Shown: positions 36,301 through 46,194, numbered from the stretch's first letter. The stretch is DNA of 64,000 bases from Zea mays (GCF_902167145.1 NC_050097.1:224831034-224895033); one strand, 5' to 3'. Made by a program: numbers and translations. The notes: generated from the sequence alone by a model not told the origin.

Positions 36301-39300
36301 GCCAGTGAATCCATCAGGTCCCGGTGCCCTATCCATAGGCAGAGCCTTAATGGTTGACAAAACTTCTTCTTCTGTTATAGGACTATCTAGCTGTGAGAGG
36401 TCCAATCCAGCCCTATGAAAATACTCTAAATCCAGAGTAGACTGTCTGTTTCTAGCTGTGCCAAGAAAATTGTTGTAGAAATCAAACAAAACTTCATGTT
36501 TGTCTTCCTGAGAAGTGACAACCCGATCCCCATCTCTCAGCTTGGATATTGTATTTATTCTCTTGCGGTAGGCAGCTTGTTTATGAAAAAAGGAAGTGTT
36601 TACATCCCCATCTTTTAGATATCTAATTCTGGCGCCAAGTCTTGCAATGGTCCTTTCAAAAGAGGCAAGTCTGAGACTAAGCTTCTTCAACTCAGATCTT
36701 AACCATACTTCGTTCTGGGTGAGTTGTCTCATGTCCTGTGCTATCTCAATCTGTGCAGCACTTCCCTAGCCAGGGCTAATTGAGTCTTGATGTGACCTAC
36801 GCTTTTTGCACTCCAAGACCGAAGAGACTTTGTCAGCTGTTTTAACTTGATAGAAATGCTTCTCACTGGCTGGGACCAAGAGCTGGAAACAGTATCCATG
36901 AAGCCTGGCAGATTTGTCCAAAAACTCTGCCCTTTGTTACTAGGCCTCAAAGATGGAGTAAACATTGATCTGATCAAAGCCTTGCACTTAATAGTTCTAT
37001 TTTTAAACGATTTAGTGAGAATGATCTTTTATTCAATAGTTTTGTACAGGGCCTCAATTTTTGCCGGGCCTGGCCCTGGAGATGTATAAGAAATGGCCCA
37101 GCCCACCAGCCAACCCATATATCCTCCCCCTGGTGGTGGTTAGGGTTGCCCTAGACCTCGTTTCTACGTGCTACTTCCCCTGTTTCGTCTCTATGTGCCG
37201 TTCGCCCCCGTCTCAATGCCGCTGCTCCTGCTCGCCCAAGTCTCGCCACTCCTACTCCCCTAAGCTTTGTGTTGCCGTTCCTAGAGTCTTTGCGCCGCCA
37301 CCCCCAGAGTCTCTGCGCGGCAACTCCCGCTCCCCCAAGTCTCTGCTAGGCTTATTGGTTGATCTCCTTCCGTTCTTCCCCTTCTCCTCTTGACTCTATT
37401 GCTGATTATTAGCTAGGCGACGGGGATGCCTAGAATTTTTGGGTGCCTGGACGCCTGCACGACACCTTTGAAACTATGGATGGGAGACCTTACAATGATA
37501 CAGTCACACCTTCATCCTGATATGCTCTCAAGGGCAGGTGTACACGTTACCCTAGGCAGATGTATCGCATTTAAGACCATACTAGGTCAGGCAATCATGC
37601 TCGTTACTAGGGAATGGTAAAATCATTGTAGTCATGACTAGGTATTCACGTATTAAAAGTACGAGAAACAGTACTAAACTCCTGTTATGGCGTACTGGTG
37701 CCATTAAAGCACTCGTCCACTGTCCACACTTTGAACAGACACTTAGAACGTCCCCACAATAGGAATGATTAACACTGACGCATGCCTGACGTGCATTACA
37801 TGGCTACGATGTATAGAGCCTGCAGTAGTACAAGTATAAGACCGTATGAGACGGGGGTAGTTGACCCGGTGATAGGTAGGTCCCACAAGTAGAGCAGACA
37901 TACAACCTATGCCCCTCCTTGGGCTATAAAGGGGAGAGATAGAGCAACATATATAAGTTAAGTGAAGTGGGAAAGAGGTTGAAATAGCTCGGTAAGTAGG
38001 GCTGGACAAAATACTCGTGGCTCGTGAGCTCGCTCGACTCGTGGTCAGCTCGGCTCGGCTCGACTCGGCTCGTTTCAATTTTGTCACGAGCTGAGCTAAC
38101 ATCTCAGCTCGGTTCGTTAACGAGCCAGCTCGACACGAGCTCGAGCCAGCTCGTTAGCTCGAATGAGCTAGCATTTATATGCAAAACAGAGCCTATATAT
38201 GTATTGGATGAATTAATAAGTGATGAACTATGTTAATTTAAAGTTTAAATGATGTGATGTATAAAATTCAGAGTATTGTTAGTCTTTTCTAGTGTTAAAT
38301 TAGTATGAAATTAACTAGCAATTGATTATATTGTTGTATATACATATGTATACTATTTTTTGTTGTGGCTCGCGAGCTAAACGAGCCAGCTCGAGCTCGC
38401 AAACGAGCCGAGCCGAGCTGGTTCTCTGGCTCGATTGCTTCACGAGTCGAGTCGAGCCAGCTCATTTCCTTAACGAGCCAGCTCGAGCTCGGTCGAGCCG
38501 AGCCGAGCTGGCTCGATATCCACCCCTATCGGTAAGCCCAACACGAGCAACATAGAACCCAAACCCTAGAAACTCAGTTAGGGTTCAAGAAACACACATA
38601 GAATAAGGCAAGCGACACGCTTATAAACAGGTAGAATGAGCTTGGCTCGAGCTCTCTGGCCATACAACTCATCCCACCAGAGCAAATACATCCACCAAAG
38701 AGGACATAGGGTATTACGCTAATGGGATCTAAACCTCTATAAATATATGTGTGCTAAGGCTCTGATGTCATGAATTCATAAACATACTCTATGGTGCCAG
38801 GACTTACTCCTTGCTATTTTTTCTTTGGTAGCACTCTGATGTCGGTACAACAAGTACAATAATTTTTCAACTTACCTTACTTTGAGATCTTCCTTCACCA
38901 CATCAAGTTTCTCGCTGAACTCCTTCATGGATTTCTGGAATTCAGGATTGCTACAATAAAAATAAAAATTATATGATAAACAAATAAATAAAGTGAACAA
39001 ATGTTAATCGTCGTAATTGTACGGTAAAGGTGATTCAGCAGTATTTCAGTTGTTTAAGATTTCATGATGGTGGAGACCTTACAAAGTAACACATACCTCT
39101 TGGCCTCACCCTTTAGTTGCTTAGAAAACTCATTGAAAACGCTTAGGTTCCTGTTATTCAGATGTCTATATCCATTAGTTGTTTGCACATTTGCCTTTGT
39201 AGCCTACACCACATACCAGCAATGGATGGAAATTAGTAAAATGTGTGCAGCTACGCAATAAATGAAAAAAAAAAGGATGACAATAAGGCATACAGCAAAG

Positions 39301-39930
39301 ACAGCTTCGCAGGCATTCTGTTTTTTTTTGGTTACATGCCGAACAAAGAAAAAGGCACAGAGTACTTTACTTTTGAAATAGATCAAAAAAATGAACTGTC
39401 TACCTAACCTACAAAGTTGTACAGTTTTTGGTGCCGTAAACAAGCAAATCCTAGCTTAACAAAGGTGTACATGCAAGTTTAAACTGCCGTCTGTCCCCTG
39501 TTTGTGCAGTCATCAAGAAATTCCATGAAATGAATCAATTTCACACAAATCTTCAAATCCAATAAAAAAAGAAATCATGTGTAGCAGGCAAATGGCGCCA
39601 TCAATGTTTAAACTGCAACAGTGAACATAAGTTTTCCCATGAAAGTTGCTTCATCGTTTACCTCCCTAAAAGTAACCTATACTGGTGGGTGGTGGCTACT
39701 ATTCAACAGGATGATCGTAAGCTATTTGAGATGACATGAGAGCAAACGCCCACATGCTATTGTTCAGGTGAGGGGGGGAGCTCCCATTGTAGTCCATATA
39801 TAGCTTACTACTCGAAATATTAATTGTATCATTACCAAATTGCTAAAAGAGAGCATACTCTACTCACCAATCGCAGCGCGGCTTCGGATGAGGGCCGCCG
39901 GAGAGCCCGGAGCAGTGCTGTGGTCGCCAT
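24315..39930 (-). CDS. TIM44: TIM44, mitochondrial import inner membrane translocase subunit (14 exons)
   Basis: The spliced frame encodes 474 aa. Exons, 5' to 3' on the minus strand, are 39930-39868, 39203-39097, 38950-38876, 26828-26753, 26652-26608, 26522-26115, 26034-25966, 25881-25817, 25507-25439, 25366-25294, 25017-24913, 24787-24716, 24636-24574 and 24449-24315 (TAG). All introns are GT-AG and phases join. The N-terminus ([21 protein letters not shown]) is an arginine-rich mitochondrial presequence. The middle is charged and coiled-coil-like ([17 protein letters not shown]), and the C-terminal Tim44 domain (about residues 320-470) has [14 protein letters not shown] and ends [11 protein letters not shown]. 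Tim44 recruits mitochondrial Hsp70 to the TIM23 channel at the matrix face. Length equals that of plant homologues (about 470). Intron 3 (26829-38875, 12,047 bp) holds nested transposons. Residues LR at 408-409 replace a usual hydrophobic pair, from memory. Confidence 0.95.
28075..28239. other. Left part of an 'aggcg'-rich insert of unknown class
   Basis: The words AAGGCGAGGC, GCCTGGACGC and TTAGGCGCTT cluster here, and related words (CTAGGCGACG, GTGCCTGGACGCC) recur in the right part (37087-37455), partly inverted. It looks like one older insert split by the hAT element, but no class can be assigned. Confidence 0.3.
29358..30303 (-). pseudogene. LINE ORF2 C-terminal part (RT thumb and zf-RVT)
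   Basis: [39 protein letters not shown] and [19 protein letters not shown] are classic blocks downstream of plant LINE reverse transcriptase. The zinc-binding reverse-transcriptase end ([15 protein letters not shown]) follows in another frame near 29400. A frameshift near 29750-29830 separates the two. It joins the YADD-containing part across the Reina-like insertion. Confidence 0.8.
30360..30814 (-). repeat. 3' LTR of the Reina-like element
   Basis: It starts TGTCAAGGGCC and ends GTACATTACA on the plus strand, 455 bp, the same length as its partner. Confidence 0.88.
30900..33533 (-). pseudogene. Reina-like pol (RT, RNase H, integrase, C-terminal region), frameshifted
   Basis: Reading leftwards, reverse transcriptase shows [32 protein letters not shown] and [10 protein letters not shown] (33393-32900). 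RNase H follows with the gypsy hinge [18 protein letters not shown] (about 32290-32240). The integrase HHCC finger ([19 protein letters not shown]) and [12 protein letters not shown] come next, then [13 protein letters not shown] (about 31570). A C-terminal region with [20 protein letters not shown] lies at 31300-31220. The blocks lie in several frames, so multiple indels have destroyed the polyprotein. No clear chromodomain was identified in the tail. Confidence 0.8.
33598..34067 (-). pseudogene. Reina-like protease region, frameshifted
   Basis: The retropepsin motif [11 protein letters not shown] is read near 33920. The downstream part, [15 protein letters not shown], typical after gypsy protease active sites, lies in another frame (33831-33598), so an indel lies between them. 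Confidence 0.75.
34058..35040 (-). pseudogene. Reina-like gag with in-frame stop and broken zinc knuckle
   Basis: [19 protein letters not shown] begins the gypsy gag core, which is cut by TAA (34664-34666) and resumes with [20 protein letters not shown] and [20 protein letters not shown]. The zinc knuckle begins [11 protein letters not shown], but a 1-bp loss just after it (about 34105-34110) moves the histidine and last cysteine out of frame. The gene is not functional. Confidence 0.75.
35054..35508 (-). repeat. 5' LTR of the Reina-like element
   Basis: It is 455 bp, with the same ends as its partner, and is followed directly by AACAT. The primer site lies on its left side. Confidence 0.88.
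35514..36980 (-). pseudogene. LINE ORF2 reverse transcriptase, N-terminal half
   Basis: Blocks in order from the right are [19 protein letters not shown] and [20 protein letters not shown], then [50 protein letters not shown], and the active-site [12 protein letters not shown] (35664-35629). Frameshifts lie near 36240 and 35700-35760. The Reina-like element inserted 110-120 bp downstream of the YADD motif. Confidence 0.8.
37087..37455. other. Right part of the 'aggcg'-rich insert; CT/CCC-rich stretch
   Basis: This pyrimidine-rich sequence (many GTCTC and CTCC words) ends with CTAGGCGACGGGGATGCCTAG and GTGCCTGGACGCC. Short frames exist, but none has a recognised product. Confidence 0.3.
37997..38528. 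mobile_element. hAT MITE rich in AGCTCG/CGAGCC words (532 bp, TSD TCGGTAAG)
   Basis: The left end TAGGGCTGGA and the reverse complement of the right end TAGGGGTGGA form terminal repeats. The perfect 8-bp duplication TCGGTAAG lies at 37989-37996 and 38529-38536, as expected for hAT. Both subterminal regions carry dense, inverted GAGCTCG/AGCCAGCTCG/CGGCTCG words, a widespread grass MITE pattern. The AT-rich core has no ORF of note. It lies inside the older LTR-like sequence of TIM44 intron 3. Confidence 0.85.
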
Positions 39931-40355
39931 CCCTGGCATGGGCGGACAGATTTTGCAAAAAAAGTTGGAAGGTAGTAGAAATCAAATAGCCAACTAACTT
40001 AGAGTTTGGGTGCTCGGTTTCGGCTTTCGCACACCAGGAAGGGAAGAGAAGGGGTCGGAATACCTGGCGGGTGTTCGTCGCCGGCGAAGGCCTCGGTATC
40101 TAACGTAGGGCGGCGGCGGCGGTAGCCCACCCAGTCGTCGCAGAGAGAGAAAGAGGGAGACAGCACACGCGGACGCAGGTGAAGATGAACGGAGCCGTAG
40201 CCCAGTCCGGGGTTGTTCGGCCCAGCTGTAGCACACCCCCACGGGCCTTCGCATGGGCCATTCTATTTCAAACCTTTTCCTTTTCAGTAATTTTTCCCTT
40301 TTTTTCCTTCTCTCTGTTTTTGTTCCTGATTTTATATATCTATATTTATAGGAAC
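39931..40355 (-). promoter_or_regulatory. TIM44 5' untranslated region and proximal promoter
   Basis: Upstream of the ATG (39930, context CCAGGGATGG) lies a GC-rich leader. TGGGCC-type motifs occur at 40219-40224 (minus sense) and 40254-40259. TGGGCC/T 'site II' elements are enriched upstream of plant genes for mitochondrial proteins and growth-related functions, and bind TCP factors. Start site unknown. Confidence 0.45.
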
Positions 40356-40501
40356 AATTGGATCTATACCATTAAAAGATCCAAACTTTAGATATATACC
40401 ATGGACCCCACATGTCATTGACTCATGTGGACCTACATGTAAGTGAGATAGTAATGGTATGGATCCAAAGTGGTGATCTTTTAATGATATGTATCCAAAT
40501 T
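40356..40501. mobile_element. MITE, about 146 bp, long inverted ends
   Basis: The left end AATTGGATCTATACCATTAA and the reverse complement of the right end AATTTGGATACATATCATTA form terminal inverted repeats extending about 26 bp, including ATTAAAAGATC. The core repeats GGTATGGATCC words. It lies about 100 bp upstream of the TIM44 promoter motifs. Confidence 0.65.
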
Positions 40502-40651
40502 TCCCATATTTATATCCTCTCTATGGGACGAGTACCAATCTTCGGCTGGAGACAACAGACAACCCTCTTTGGCGTGGATGTGTTTGATAGAAGGGCTAGA
40601 AAAAGAGAGAAGTTGCATAATCAAACAGAAGAAAAAATACGACCAAAATAA

Positions 40652-40926
40652 GGGTCTGTTTGATTCGTGTGACAAACATTTTAGTGGCTAATTTTAGCAT
40701 CTTGGTATTCAAACAGGCTTAGCTAATTGTTAGTCGGATGGCTGCCAAACTGTTTGCTCATTAAGCTTGCTAATAGATACTAATTGTTAGCCAAGACTCA
40801 AAACATATACCGGCAAACAATTAGACAAATTGTTTGCTCATTAAGCTTGCTAATAGATACTAATTGTTAGCCAAGGCTCAAAACATACACCGGCAAACAA
40901 TTAGACGGGAGGATCTAAACATGGTC
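40652..40926. mobile_element. Tourist-like MITE with TAA target duplication
   Basis: The ends GGGTCTGTTTGATTC and (reverse complement of right) GACCATGTTTAGATC match the Tourist pattern, and TAA flanks both sides (40649-40651 and 40927-40929). It contains an internal tandem duplication of 80 bp. Confidence 0.65.
40751..40906. repeat. 80-bp tandem duplication inside the MITE
   Basis: Units at 40751-40826 and 40831-40906 are offset by exactly 80 bp and differ at two positions (AGACTCA/AGGCTCA, ATATACC/ATACACC). Confidence 0.9.
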
Positions 40927-40930
40927 TAAG

Positions 40931-41211
40931 AGCTTCTCCAAGAGACTAGTTAAATGGTTCGCTAAATCAAATTTTGGCTATTCAATAGCAAAATAACTCT
41001 TCGACAGACTATTTATTTGATTCGCCAAACTATCTGACTCTCAAAATTAGCTCTCTCACTAGCTAAATTTGGCTAGCCATCTAACTAGCAAAATTAGATA
41101 GATAGTCTATTGTAGTAAGCTGCTATAAATAAAGTGTAATATTTATAAAAAGATAAATATATAGTTAAATAGAGAGTCAAAAATAAAAAGTCTTTTGAAG
41201 ATGGAGATGCT
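40931..41211. mobile_element. MITE with AGC(T/A)TCTCCA ends
   Basis: The left end AGCTTCTCCAAG and the reverse complement of the right end AGCATCTCCATC form terminal repeats around an AT-rich core. CTAAG flanks both sides (40926-40930 and 41212-41216). The left copy overlaps the last base of the neighbouring MITE. Confidence 0.6.
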
Positions 41212-41688
41212 CTAAGCTGGTTTAACTCAGCCGTACTTTAGAGAGACACATGGTACATGTGCTGCATGTCGTTAGTACTTGATAAAATTTTAGATTTTGT
41301 ACCATTCATACATATAGTTTTCCTTTTTAGTTATTTCTCAACATTTTCCTTTTTTTTTTTTGCTTCACAACAAACTACATATATATAGAGATGCGAATTT
41401 CCTCTAATATCCAATTTTTTCATTCAAATAAGTTGCAATTTCGTGTACGCAATAGTCACCATGCGATCAAGCTGCCAACACGTCACACGGATGCTGAACG
41501 GATGCATATTTTTAGCGCAAGGGAAATTTTTACTTTGAGACAATGAAAGGATAATTAATTAATACAAGGTTCTCCTGACCACTTAGCACAGTATGCAACA
41601 AGTATTGTGGTAACATATCTCCCATGATGAAGAGATGTGCTAGTACACACACAATCGGGTAACTTGTTCGGCATGATGAATAGATTGG
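41212..41688 (-). other. RPT2 3' untranslated and downstream region
   Basis: No ORF of note. The 3' untranslated part probably lies at about 41530-41688. An AT-rich tract with a T-run is at 41340-41361. Confidence 0.4.
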
Positions 41689-44600
41689 CTACATGTAGAG
41701 ACCATCCGGAACACCTTCCTTCTTCTTGTACATCACCTTCTCCTTTGCCTTCTTGAAATCTGCATGGGTCACCTGGGTGTACCCAAAACAAAAACATCAG
41801 CAAATCTCAGAACCTAATCAGATCGAAGTGCTATATTCCAAGTAGACAAGACAGTTATGCTATGCAAATGGATATGGAGAAAGCCAAGAAATGTTCCATT
41901 GAATAGATAATAGCATCCACATGGGTGCTGCTATTAGCAAGCTCATGAAGAGTGCATTTATCTGATAAGCTTCTTAAAATAATGAGACACTTTTGAGTCT
42001 TGACAAAATGAACTGACGAGTACGAGAATCATATTCCTGGTGATCATGTGGAATCGATGGTTTACATCAATTTTGCAATGTAGCACAAAACATGCCTCTC
42101 CTATATGGTGAGACAAATGGCCTGTTTGGATCCATTAGCTGCTAATAGTTAGCTAGCTAATATTAGCCGTTATTAGCTAGTTTGGTTCAACTAGTGAAAT
42201 ATAGTTGTTAGTTTGGTATTCAGATAACAATTAGCTGGACCTGTTTGGATCCAAGGAGCTAATTATTAGCAACTAACCATTAGCTCTATGCATTAGGACA
42301 AACAAGTGATAATGGTCTACAAGCTCATGCAGTGATTCTGTGGGTTTCATTGTCTTCTCTCTATCAGTTGCTTATAGTTGTTAGTTTTATTTTGATCCAT
42401 AGCGCCCTTCTCTAGTCTTTTCTTTTCTTGTTGAAACTGGGTACGGTATCTTTCTTATATGCATCATGCATCTAGTAGAATTTGAAACTCCCATATGCCT
42501 AAAAAATATGAAGACACTGCAAATTGTAACAAACAGCTACATCTTCAGAACCCAAGCAAACTGCTACCAGTTAGATTACGGATTGGTTTGAAGTTAAATG
42601 CACCCAAATATAATTCCTATCCAATAGCAAAATAGTTGAGTTATTTGAACAGTTATATTCACCCAGAAAATTCTGAATCTATTTTTAGCAAAAGATAAAA
42701 GTTCACGTCTACCTTCATTCTGCGTTCTCTTAAGGCAAGCAATCCAGCCTCTGTGCAGATTGCCTTAATATCAGCACCCGAAAACTCGTCTTTGGTCATA
42801 ACAAACTCTTCCAAGTTCACATCATCAGCTAATGTCATTTTCGATGTGTGTATCTGCACAAGTTTACAACCTTCTATAATAAGAACAAAGGGTATTAAGA
42901 ACATTGTTAATGCAAATATTATCATTTACAGACGTCACAGTACCTGGAAGATGCGTCGTCTAGTTTTAATATCTGGTAGAGGAAATTCAATCTTCCGGTC
43001 TATACGGCCTGGCCGAAGCAAGGCTGGATCAAGACTTTCAATGCGGTTTGTTGCTAGAATGACTTTAACATCTCCACGTGAGTCAAAACCATCTAGCTGA
43101 TTCAGCAGCTCCAACATAGTTCTTTGAATCTCACGCTCCCCTCCTGAATGAGCATCATACCTCTTCGTTCCAACTGCGTCAATCTCATCAATGAAGACTA
43201 TTGAGGGAGAAAGTTCATCAGCCACCCTAAACAATTCTCTGACTAGCTTGGGACCATCCCCAAGGTACTTTTGAATAAGTTCACTACCGACAACACGCAA
43301 GAAAGTCGCAGATGTTGAATTGGCAACAGCCTGCAGAAACAGTTTCAAGTAGTCACTGCCCAAGTACATGCTATTTGAAAACTGGAGAGTAGAAAAAAAT
43401 AATGCATAATTCAGATAAACATAGACAAAGGCAAATATCATTGAGGATCGAAGCCTGACCCAATAACACTAAGCAATATTACAGATATCTTGTATGCTTG
43501 CAAGCCTGAGCACTGACCTTGGCGAGTAGAGTTTTTCCAGTTCCAGGTTCGCCATATAATATGACTCCCTTGGGTGGCCTGATCCCAATGTCTTCATACA
43601 ACTCAGGATGAGTCAAGGGAAGCTCAACAGCCTCTTTAATTTCTTGAATCTGGGAATCTAGTCCACCAATGTCAGCATAAGATTCCAAAGGTGCTTTCTC
43701 AACTTTCATCACAGATACCATAGGATCAACTTCATCTTGCAATATACCAACTACAGAAAGAACCTGAAGAGTAAACATTTGACTGTTTGAGTGAGAAAAC
43801 AAGCTGGCTTGCTATCCCCTACCAGTTGTAAACGGTCCACTAATGCATGTGCAATGCAACAAAAGATTATTGAGCCCAACAGAGTATGTAGGGTAGGGAA
43901 TGCCTACAAAGGACATTAAAATGAATACATATATAATTGTGAACATGAAAAGCAATATGGCCTTCTGTAGAGCAGTCAGACATCGCACACAATATCAATC
44001 CTAAGATAAAATCATTATTAGAGTAACTGACACAACCATGTCAGTGTTGCAGGAGTAAGTAGACAACCACCAGTCCACCACACCAACGACTACAGGGAAG
44101 ACATGAATCTGAACAATCATGATATCCTAGTTAACCCTTAGTTCCTCCAAATCACCTTTGACGAACAATACGGTACAGACCACTAATCCCCAGGGCCATA
44201 GTATGCTGATAAATAAATCTAACTTTCGTGAATTTGTCTGGTTTATGTGTGAATGAAATATCCAGCCGAACAACAAAGCACAGAGATTACTGAACATCCT
44301 TCATTAGTAGGGTCTACACATCCAACGACTAGATCGGAGGGAGATATTTAGATCGAGGATGCTAGATCCGCTCCGGGTAGTAGCGCGGGTCCCTGGCAAG
44401 TAGAAACAAACCTTATTGTGCATGAGGATGGAGCATCCCGGCTCGAGCTGGTCCTTGTCGACAAAGGAGAGGATGCTGACATAGTACTCGGGTCCGACAG
44501 AGGAGGAGACGATGGCGTGGCTCTCGTCGATAATCTCCTCGAGGGATCCGACGCTCATGGGGGTGCCGCGGAGGTCGTCGACCTTGGATCGGTCCTCCTC

Positions 44601-44897
44601 GGCCTTGTCTTCCTGGGGACGGAGGCGTTCCTGCGCGGCGACGAACTCCTCCTCCATGAGGAGGTAGTCCTTGACCCGCTCGAGCTTGAGGAGGCGGAGT
44701 CGGCACTTGGAGAGCGGCGCGACGTTGGGGAGGCGCGCGGCCGCCTCGGCGCCCTTCTGCTTGCGCTGCTTGCGGCCGACGCGGGAGGGCGCGGCCGGCG
44801 GCTCAAACTTCTTGTCCTTCTTGTCGCCGCCGTCCCCGGGCTTGCGGTCGCCAGCGCCGCCCTGCTTGCCCATCCCTCCCGGAGTGCCCTGCCCCAT
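41689..44897 (-). CDS. RPT2: RPT2, 26S proteasome regulatory AAA-ATPase subunit 4 (5 exons)
   Basis: The spliced frame encodes 447 aa. Exons on the minus strand are 44897-44412, 43763-43518, 43330-42944, 42853-42713 and 41772-41689 (TAG); introns are GT-AG and exon lengths are multiples of three. The start MGQG fits the N-myristoylated Rpt2 N-terminus. A coiled coil and OB region lie in residues 70-165. The AAA domain has Walker A GEPGTGKT (about 233-240), Walker B IVFIDEID (about 288-295, acid pair 292-293), and the second region of homology ending [11 protein letters not shown]. The C-terminus GLYM is an HbYX motif that docks into the 20S alpha-ring and opens its gate. It works in the hexameric Rpt1-6 ring that unfolds substrates. 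Length matches the plant family (about 448). The gene looks intact. Confidence 0.97.
42119..42300. mobile_element. MITE remnants in RPT2 intron 4
   Basis: CCTGTTTGGATCCA occurs twice in direct orientation (42121 and 42240), each followed by sequence rich in TTAGCTAGCTAAT words, as in grass Tourist-like MITEs. The second appears to be a partial copy joined to the first. Intron 4 is 940 bp. Confidence 0.45.
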
Positions 44898-45120
44898 GGT
44901 CGCCCTCGGCCGCCGCCCGCCGACGAAGTGCTTGCTTTGGATTTGGGTTTGGGGGAACAGCGATGCGAGGTTGGGAGGGACTCCTTTTTCCTCCGACTTC
45001 AACTTCCCCAGCAAGATGAAGGGACTGGACAAGGCAAACTAGGAGCAAAGGGGCGGTCCTCGACATGGGCCGTCATGTTGATGGGTCGAGATTTCTCGCG
45101 GCCCATCGTACTATTACTAT
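44898..45120 (-). promoter_or_regulatory. RPT2 5' leader and proximal promoter
   Basis: Upstream of the ATG (44897) lie a GC-rich leader and two TGGGCC-type motifs in opposite orientations (45066-45071 and 45100-45105). These are plant site II-like elements that bind TCP factors at growth-related genes. No TATA box was identified. Confidence 0.45.
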
Positions 45121-46100
45121 TCCTATTCCTATTTCTATATATTAAATTAGGGATTCCTATATATTAAACCTGGGATTATAGCTTGAAAGCTAGCATGGTC
45201 ACGTGGGCCGGCCCTGAGCCCACGCAACAGAGGCGACCGCTGGGGCCTAAAGTAATAGGAGCTTAATATTTAGTATCTATATCATAATGTAATACACTAG
45301 TTTACACTTTACAAAACTCATCCACCAAATAATGCTCATAATCTTTACTAAATCCATCAAATAAATTACATACATACTTAACACAACATCAAAATCAACG
45401 GTTCAGATCGTTGAATAACATCGTCTCTCTTGCGCACTCAAATCTAATAGACAATATTATTTGGATCATCATTTAGCCCTCCCGTCCTCACATCCATACC
45501 GCCGTCAACCCTCCCCTCGTGCCACCATCGTTCACTCCACTCTTCCCCTTCTTAGGAAACGTAGCGTTAGCATGTGCTATATACTAGTAATAAAATAGTA
45601 TAGTTAGCTAACAAGCCGGTAGGGCTGGACACACGGACGCCCGACGCACACGGACCACGCGACACGTGTTACCCACTGTCTAGTCATGACACTCACGTCG
45701 TCGCGCGTGTATGTAACCATACCCTCCACGTGATCGTCGTTCGCCATCTCGCCAATCCAGCCCTCTAGGATTCCAGCTCCAACGGCGCCACTGCTCAGCC
45801 TCCAGAGCACGCACGGTCGAGCAATCAGGATTCATGTTATTATATGGTCGTCGTTCTTATTTCTCAACTTGTGAAGTGCTAATCTGCACCGATATATATT
45901 ATCTAATGTCTTAGATATTTTTAAAACCAATTTCAATATACATTATCATTTATATATGAAGTACTAATTTGCTCCGCTGCATACCATATAATTTTCTAGA
46001 GAGTCCAGTATGATCAGTTCACTTGGGGACCCTCAAAATCATAGGACCGGGCCTTCACGTCATTCAAAAATCTTTGTCGTTAGATTGTTTTTCCTTTCCT

Positions 46101-46103
<3 letters not shown>
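45121..46103. other. Intergenic sequence without a supported gene
   Basis: This is AT-rich sequence with short frames only. A 35-bp segment (CACGTCATTC..GATTGTTT) at 46056-46092 recurs at 46238-46274 on the other side of the microsatellite. Confidence 0.4.

Positions 46104-46194
<91 letters not shown>
46104..46194. repeat. (AT)n microsatellite, about 91 bp
   Basis: An uninterrupted AT dinucleotide run is flanked on both sides by direct copies of a 35-bp segment. A second short TA run lies at 46292-46305. Confidence 0.97.

Larger units (their letters stand above)
28831..37021 (-). mobile_element. 5'-truncated L1-type LINE, interrupted by the Reina-like element
   Basis: Plant LINE ORF2 sequence runs right to left from about 36980 to 29358, with a 3' region to about 28840 and a short T-run (28833-28839) as the tail. 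The endonuclease and ORF1 are absent, as in 5'-truncated copies. Possible target duplications are TGATCTTTT at 28828-28836 and 37022-37030, which are plausible but short. Stops and frameshifts are frequent. Confidence 0.75.
28240..37078 (+). mobile_element. hAT-type DNA transposon derivative, split by a LINE
   Basis: The left end (TAGGCCTGGGCAGAG) and the reverse complement of the right end (CAGGGCCAGGCCC) are related. The flanking octamers are GATATGTA (28232-28239) and GAGATGTA (37079-37086), a 7-of-8 target duplication of hAT length. An ATG at 28687 starts a 23-residue lysine/arginine-rich peptide ([10 protein letters not shown]...) resembling the start of plant hAT transposases, ended by TGA at 28756. 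The next frame resembles the continuation. Only about 640 bp remain once the LINE is removed, so it is internally deleted and non-autonomous. Identity is an inference. Confidence 0.45.
26915..38860 (+). mobile_element. LTR-like sequence (possible gypsy solo LTR) in TIM44 intron 3, split by later insertions
   Basis: After removal of nested elements, the pieces 26915-28074, 37456-37996 and 38537-38860 read as one stretch of about 2 kb. It shows GGCTATAAAGGGGAG (37922-37936) as a TATA region and GGGTATTACGC (38709-38719), a word common near the 3' end of grass gypsy LTRs. It may start at TGTCAGCGCCC (26920). No target duplication or partner LTR is found, so the end points and identity are tentative. 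It holds no gene. Confidence 0.35.

Noticed and set aside
26915..38860. Complete gypsy element in TIM44 intron 3 with paired LTRs
   Set aside because: No second LTR copy, primer site or polyprotein belongs to the outermost sequence; at most it is a solo LTR.
44418..45167. 249-codon plus-strand frame
   Set aside because: It is the antisense shadow of RPT2 exon 1 in GC-rich sequence, with no domain.
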